Source of the DNA: Reticulitermes speratus
Lineage: Eukaryota; Arthropoda; Insecta; Blattodea; Rhinotermitidae
Assembly: GCA_021186555.1 (NCBI GenBank)
Contig: JAJKFL010000013.1
Span: 42,223,144 to 42,287,143 of the forward strand
Reading direction: 5' to 3'
Length of the DNA stretch: 64,000 nt
The notes under the pieces were generated by a model. That model searched no databases and was not told the origin of the DNA. It saw only the letters and a program-made list of their open reading frames with translations. Positions 58,695-64,000 of the stretch are shown here, piece after piece; positions within the stretch are counted from its first letter, which is position 1, and each line of letters starts with the position of its first letter. Position numbers and translations under genes: made by a program.

Positions 58695-61600
58695 GTGAGG
58701 TTTTGAAAAGCTAGTCGTTACAGCATAACGTAAAGGCATATGCTATTAAATTCAGGGACCTGGTGGCATATTAGTGACAGCATTAAAGGTCTCAGATTTT
58801 ATGCTGGCTAGGTAATGTTCACATCTGACAAAAGTACAGCTTTGTGAATATGGGGAGTACCAGTCCTCCACTGTGGTTCAGAGCCCACTTTTAAGCTGTA
58901 CAGCCCCTTTGCTGGCCATTGTGCACATCCCACCTCCTCATTGCCCTACCATTGCCCAGGTAAGCAGAGACCAGGAAGGTCAAGTAGAACATCAGATTAA
59001 GATAAAATGGCTGGGCAACTGTTGACCCACACATCACTACATAACTGGAGGTCATAGCCACAACACATCAAAGAAGGTACAATTGATTTGACAGTGAATT
59101 TTTTACTTTGGAGTTCATTATAACTTTTGATATCATTATGAACCTCACCCACATTATAAAACTGTTACTGTGTGTAATTTCAAACATGACAATGTAGTTA
59201 AAAAGGGGCCTTAAATGAACACAAATATTGGACATATTTTATTGTTAGAACATTTCAGAAGCTGACTGTGCCTAAAAATGTGAAACTTGCTCTGTTGGGT
59301 TCATTGTGCCAAACTAAACTCTGTCCCTTGATCATATGCTCAGTTTAATCAGCTAATGGATTGGTTTTGTTTTTTTACTTGATGACAGAAGCAGAGCCAA
59401 TTTTGAAAATTCTGTGTTTTAACAAAAATGAAACACTGAAAAAGTTCAGTAACTATGTCATTATAGTAGCACCTCTTGACCACAAACCTTTAGACTTGTC
59501 TCAAAGAGGCCTTAGGTTTGGAACTACAGAATAGGAAACTTGCACCTGCTTGTTCATAGTTGTATACTGTGTCAATAAATTGAGTTTCATCGGTGTAAAA
59601 AGCTTTTAATTAACAGTAGGAGGAGCATTATTTTGATGCTACATTGTAATGTTGGGGATCTGTACCAGAATTTTCAGAAAAATTTATATTAATTTGTATT
59701 GCTCCTGATTTACATCCTGCTATAGGTGCATGAAGTTTATATCTGTGTTTCCCCTCCCCTCCAAAGGGCTCATCTTATGACAATTGGTACGGTAACCTAT
59801 AGGAGCTGGAATTAAATGCCAGTGTATATCATGATGGCTCAAGTTTTTCTGACTTAGCATGGACATTTAAACTTCTACCAAGTAAACACACAAGATACCA
59901 GCATATGGCATGCTAGGCCATTTGCCAGTACATTTTATAGATCAGCATATGGCCTCATAGGACGATGAAGTTTTAATAAAATACACCTCATTATGGTGTA
60001 TGACTGTCATCTAAAATATATTTGCTTAGAATATATATTTTGTTGAAATAAAAGTAAGTATTCAGTATAATTGCTGTGCTGTTTGTTAGATTTGTATATA
60101 TAAGGTTAGTGAGTTAACGCAAAACTGTAAGAGCCCACTGGAAAATGTATGTACTGCACTGGGGTACACAGTTCTGCTGTCATTTCAGCCCTATAAATCA
60201 ACTGTTTAGGTTGTAGCTGCAGATGTACAAAGCCAATATGATAGTGTCAGATGTGTTTTGAGCTTAAGGAAGTGCAGTTTGTATACTTACCTAGATATAT
60301 TTACATGCACAGATACACATATGGGTAACATGTTCAGAGATAGGGGCAACTGACCCAGTTACTTCTATTAGTGTCCAAGTTTAAAAGTTGTTGAATATGA
60401 TGATTTAAAATTGGATTTTATAAGGCTGCTGCATATTCATTATTACAGTCCTTTGTATTTGCTTGTGTGTTTTATTTTATATAAAAAAAATTCCACCAAA
60501 ATTAAACAGAACAATACTTACAATAATAATATTGTTTGTGGATGAATTTTGTATCTGCCGGCAGGCCACTAAATTGCCAGTCTGCAGGATCCTATAGTGA
60601 AATTACAAGTACTCAACAAGTGGATCATTTTAACATATTGTGAAGGTGAATCATATACCTTTTAATTAATGTAAAGAAGCAACCATTTATCATGCTTATT
60701 TTTACATTTATGTTGACTGGCACATTGACTGTACACAAGACACACACATATTCTACATCTGCACAAAACTTGGACTGGAGGACATTTCATATTTTATTTG
60801 AAACAATACTGTAGGTTTTAAGATGCTTAGAATTGAGAAGTTACTGTCACTAGATGCCAGCATAGCTGCACATTCTGTGCCGTGTCTCATAGTTATGCAA
60901 CTGATGGGTAGATACGCATGCCTTAGCGTAGATTGTCAATATCTGTGACCAGAAAGTGCACTTTTTAGACAGAAATATTAGTGTAGTATTGCTTGCACAA
61001 GCATTGTTCATGTTGCAGTGTATTGGCAGTGCATATGTCATGAAGTCTACATCCTCTATAGAATGAATAGAAAAGAGTAAGATGATAAATACTGTGTATG
61101 CAAATTTGTGTGTTTGAACTATTGTATTGTAATTTGCATTGATAAAGAACAGGACTTTAATAAGTTATGAAATACATGTGTAGTGTAAGGATTCTGACAT
61201 GTTCACCTCATTAGATCAAAAACCATAAGACTTATTGGACATGCTCTTCAGTTTGTATGCAAATAATTTGTTACTCCAGTAAATATTAAATGAATAAGAG
61301 GCATGTAGAAATGAATGTGCATATTTAAATGTGTTATTTATCATTTTTCTTTAATTTTAACCAGAATTGTAATGAGTTAACAGGATGTAGTAAAACTTCC
61401 CAATTGTCAATCTGTGGAAAAATTTTTCAGTGGTTATCAGTTTGTTACATGAGGACAGATGGACAGACATATGGCAAACTTTGTGAGCTACTGTTTACAG
61501 CATTTTGTTGTTAATGCGCCAAAAAGAAAGTAAAAAGGAAACAGTTTAAATTGTAATCAAGTGTAACACTTTGTGTACGTATAACATATGGGCAGAAGCT

Positions 61601-61847
61601 TTGTTTAGAAATTATCAGGAACAAGCAGGAGACTTTGATACCAGTAAGTATTGGGTGGCTTCTGAAGACAAGACCCTTGTGAATTGTTGGAACATGCATC
61701 TACACAAATGTGCACACAGTGTAGCAGTTTTGGAGCTTCCTCCAGCTCTTAGCTATCTGACAATAAACCTTACCACTTGAGGAGAAGTGTACTGAACAAT
61801 AAATATGGTTTAGTTTTTTCTTATAACTTCTGTTCAGTACATTGTGC

Positions 61848-61908
61848 TGTGTGTGTGCGCGCGCGTGCGTGCGTGCGTGCGTGAGAGAGAGAGATAGAGA
61901 GAGAGATA
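61848..61908 (+). repeat. Compound GT/GC/GTGC/GA microsatellite
   Basis: Alternating purine-pyrimidine stretch (GT, GC, then GTGC units) followed by GA units. Confidence 0.9.
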
Positions 61909-62267
61909 TAAAGGGAACCCTTGTTTCATTCCCTGATTTATTTCTACTATTTTTTATATTCCAGATTTTTCATTATCTATTGCGATTTTGGATCTAGATA
62001 TAAGCTGTGTACCACTCAAATGAATCGTTGTTGAAAATTGTCAATCATTACCTTGATTTTATCCGAGGCTTAATCATAATGCAGGAGAGCAATTAGAGTC
62101 AAGAGTTGCCACCTCACTGTCTTGGGCTGCAGGTTGTTTCTCTTTCTCTGATGCCTTTCCTGTCACCTGTCTAGCAGTCAAGGCCCTGCCAGCTATAGCT
62201 CTCAGGGTCTTAGTGTATGCAGAATTCCCCACCACAGTAAGGTGGAGAGACCATCGAGGGAGATTAC

Positions 62268-62297
62268 GATCATCATCATCGTCATCATCATCATCAC
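62268..62297 (+). repeat. (ATC)n tract, possible LINE tail
   Basis: ATC units with one interruption. The preceding text (CCACCACAGTAAGGTGGAGA and on) may be the 3' end of a LINE on +, but this is weak. Confidence 0.6.
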
Positions 62298-63128
62298 ATC
62301 TTCATCAAATTTTCTTCAGGGGTAAAGCAGCTGGGACAGCAAGTTAGCATGCGTTTCCATTTAGTTCTGACATCAAGAATGAGTGAAGCTGTACCTTCAC
62401 TTTTCCATATGCCTTTATGGCATGCAAAGGGAGAACTTAGTTTTTAAAAGTGAACTAATATAGTCTGTTAATGAAGCATTTAATTAAAATTGTGCTTTGT
62501 CATATTTATTTGTATATATACAGGTAGTATGTCCACCTGACCAGGTTTTTGCTTGCTCTTAGTATAGCAGTTCTGACACATTCACCACTTTTATTATATT
62601 GAAAACCGTAAGAGGTATGGAAAATGCATATCGGACATAGTTGTGCTTACATATGCATGTACTTATCTGTGTCCGAGATGAAGTGACTTGTAATTTGTAG
62701 GGAACAGTTAAAGTTTTGGTTTGGAATGCTTGGTCAGTAGGCCTAGTAGAACAGGGAATTGTACCACATAGGTCATGAGGTGCTGCAGAGTTTCTTGCAC
62801 ATACATGTGGTTTCTTTTTGCAGAAAACAGTTCCAGCAACTATCTTCTTTGAGAAACAAACATCAAAAATGTAAAATCCTCTTACTGAGAATGGGGTACT
62901 GACAAGGGTTGGAATAGTAAAGAAGATAATATAGGAATTGTCAATCACATCTCAGATTTACAGGTATTTAATATTAGTTGTGATTGATGGTTCCTGTATT
63001 ACCTTCATGAAATATTGTGTAGCAATGAGACATACAGACCAAAGGTTGGAACTTTGTGGGCTTTTTAAATTTGGACTTACATTCCCAATTTTTGTTAAGG
63101 AATTGTGAGAAGACTTTAAAACCAATTT

Positions 63129-63143
63129 CCCCCCCCCCCCCCC
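63129..63143 (+). repeat. C15 homopolymer
   Basis: Fifteen C in a row. Confidence 0.9.
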
Positions 63144-63831
63144 ATGTGTCAAGTGTTTTGGCATCATACTTTTTCTTAGGGAAAAAAGTATCTGTGATAA
63201 CTATTACATACGTCAGATGAAAAATGGTATGTGTTATGCTATGCAGCAATATTGTGAGACTGCCTGTTCATTGTAACTCGCATTTGCTGTTTATAACCCC
63301 CCTTATCTCTGACAAGCATTCTCAGTTAAATACTTAAAGATCTGTCACAGAAGAGAGAAAACAGAATATATTTACTGCACATGAGTTGTATAATTGAATA
63401 GTACACATTTTCAAGGATGTGTTTTTATGTTTAACACTAATTTTCAAATTATGTTGCACATTTGATGTCAGCTGTAAAACTCCAATGTTTGTTCTTATAA
63501 TTTTCACATGTCAGCCAGATACAAGGAACTTAATATTACAAATACTGAGTTATAAGCTGTGTGAAGGCCAGTGTTGTGTGCCAGTGGTATGTTCTTATTC
63601 GTGAAGTAGCCAGTGTGAACATGGAGGGACAGGCAGAGGCAGGGTGCATCACATCATACAGATCCATTGGCTTACCAAGATGTGTATAAACAGTTATAAG
63701 CTGTAACACTTTTTCAGTAGTGCACACATCTTTGTATGTCATTTTGTCTGAGAGTTAATGCCATTATGTGAGCTAGCTTGCATCTGTCCCACCTATGCTA
63801 ATGATAAAGGCAGGTGTTCTTAAATACATAT

Positions 63832-64000
63832 ATTACAGCGCCCAGAAAGTAATGCAACACATTTTTTTCTCATTCACAATTGATTTTATTAAAACTTTAA
63901 ATATGTCACATCATTACATGTATCTTTGGCTACCTAAACCTATTTTTCAACATAGTATCCTTCTAAATCTTTGGCCTTACGCCACCAAGATGCGAGAGCC
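63832..64000 (-). mobile_element. Second mariner copy, cut by the window edge
   Basis: From GCGCCCAGAAAGTAATGCAA (63838) to 64000 the sequence matches the element at 19203 with five substitutions and one indel in about 163 bases. It includes the transposase 3' end on - (GYYVEK and stop). The outer 6 bases of the TIR differ. Whether this copy is complete cannot be seen. Confidence 0.9.

Larger units (their letters stand above)
58695..63831. other. Dlg5 intron 14 (continues past the window), simple repeats
   Basis: No Dlg5 exon could be supported here although the gene must continue. An unidentified repeat (58890-59060) resembles 28690-28760. GT/GC/GA repeats lie at 61848-61908, an ATC tract at 62268-62297 and C15 at 63129-63143. 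Confidence 0.45.

Noticed and set aside
62559-62948. 129-codon - strand ORF
   Set aside because: Long for chance, but no domain, no conserved pattern and low complexity; within a Dlg5 intron.
1-64000. Endogenous viral element or prokaryotic insertion (operon, toxin, phage)
   Set aside because: No viral polymerase, capsid or envelope motif and no bacterial-style gene clusters were seen; all RT sequences are LINE type.

Overview
The window reads as nuclear DNA of an insect. It is AT-rich, its genes are split by GT-AG introns of 80 bp to several kb, and introns and spacers are filled with LINEs, tRNA-derived SINEs, mariner, piggyBac, hAT and Tigger/pogo-type elements. The SINE tails made of CTTTAC units and a dispersed repeat that reads NIPxD...S...NL resemble repeats I remember from cockroach and termite genomes. 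A blattodean or related polyneopteran host is therefore my best guess, but it is an inference.

Three host genes are supported. (1) A complete fatty-acid amide hydrolase 2-like gene lies on + (688-20400, ten coding exons, 528 residues, Lys-Ser-Ser triad intact). (2) A single-exon NEDD8 protease of the SENP8/DEN1 type lies on - (34782-35447, His-Asp-Gln-Cys set intact). (3) The 5' two thirds of a Discs large 5 (Dlg5) gene lies on +. It has non-coding exons from about 36230, its start codon at 37270, and 14 coding exons to 58694 covering a long coiled coil, PDZ1, PDZ2 and a disordered linker. The PDZ3/PDZ4/SH3/GK half must lie beyond 64000. SENP8 and Dlg5 are divergent and their first exons are only a few hundred bases apart, so they probably share a CpG-richer promoter.

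Layout: 1-245 LINE debris; 688-20400 FAAH2-like gene. Its introns hold an almost intact antisense LINE (5420-8312), an internally deleted piggyBac element with its TTAA duplications (11683-13056), a hAT MITE, SINEs, and a mariner deletion derivative (19203-20130) nested inside a small MITE (19184-20259). 20401-34781 is intergenic, with a second, decayed LINE (21398-23692), MITEs, SINEs and microsatellites. 34782-36560 is the SENP8/Dlg5 divergent region. 37270-64000 is Dlg5 with repeat-bearing introns, including a foldback element (54325-54948) and a second mariner copy running off the right edge.

I found no sign of a new multi-gene system. The notable items are the transposon structures (nesting, TIRs and target duplications, a foldback made of two transposase 3' ends) and possible extra Dlg5 regulation (an upstream ORF, and an intron whose retention gives a different C-terminus). 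The three host genes are not an operon-like unit: FAAH2 acts on lipid amides at membranes, SENP8 on NEDD8, and Dlg5 is a polarity and junction scaffold.
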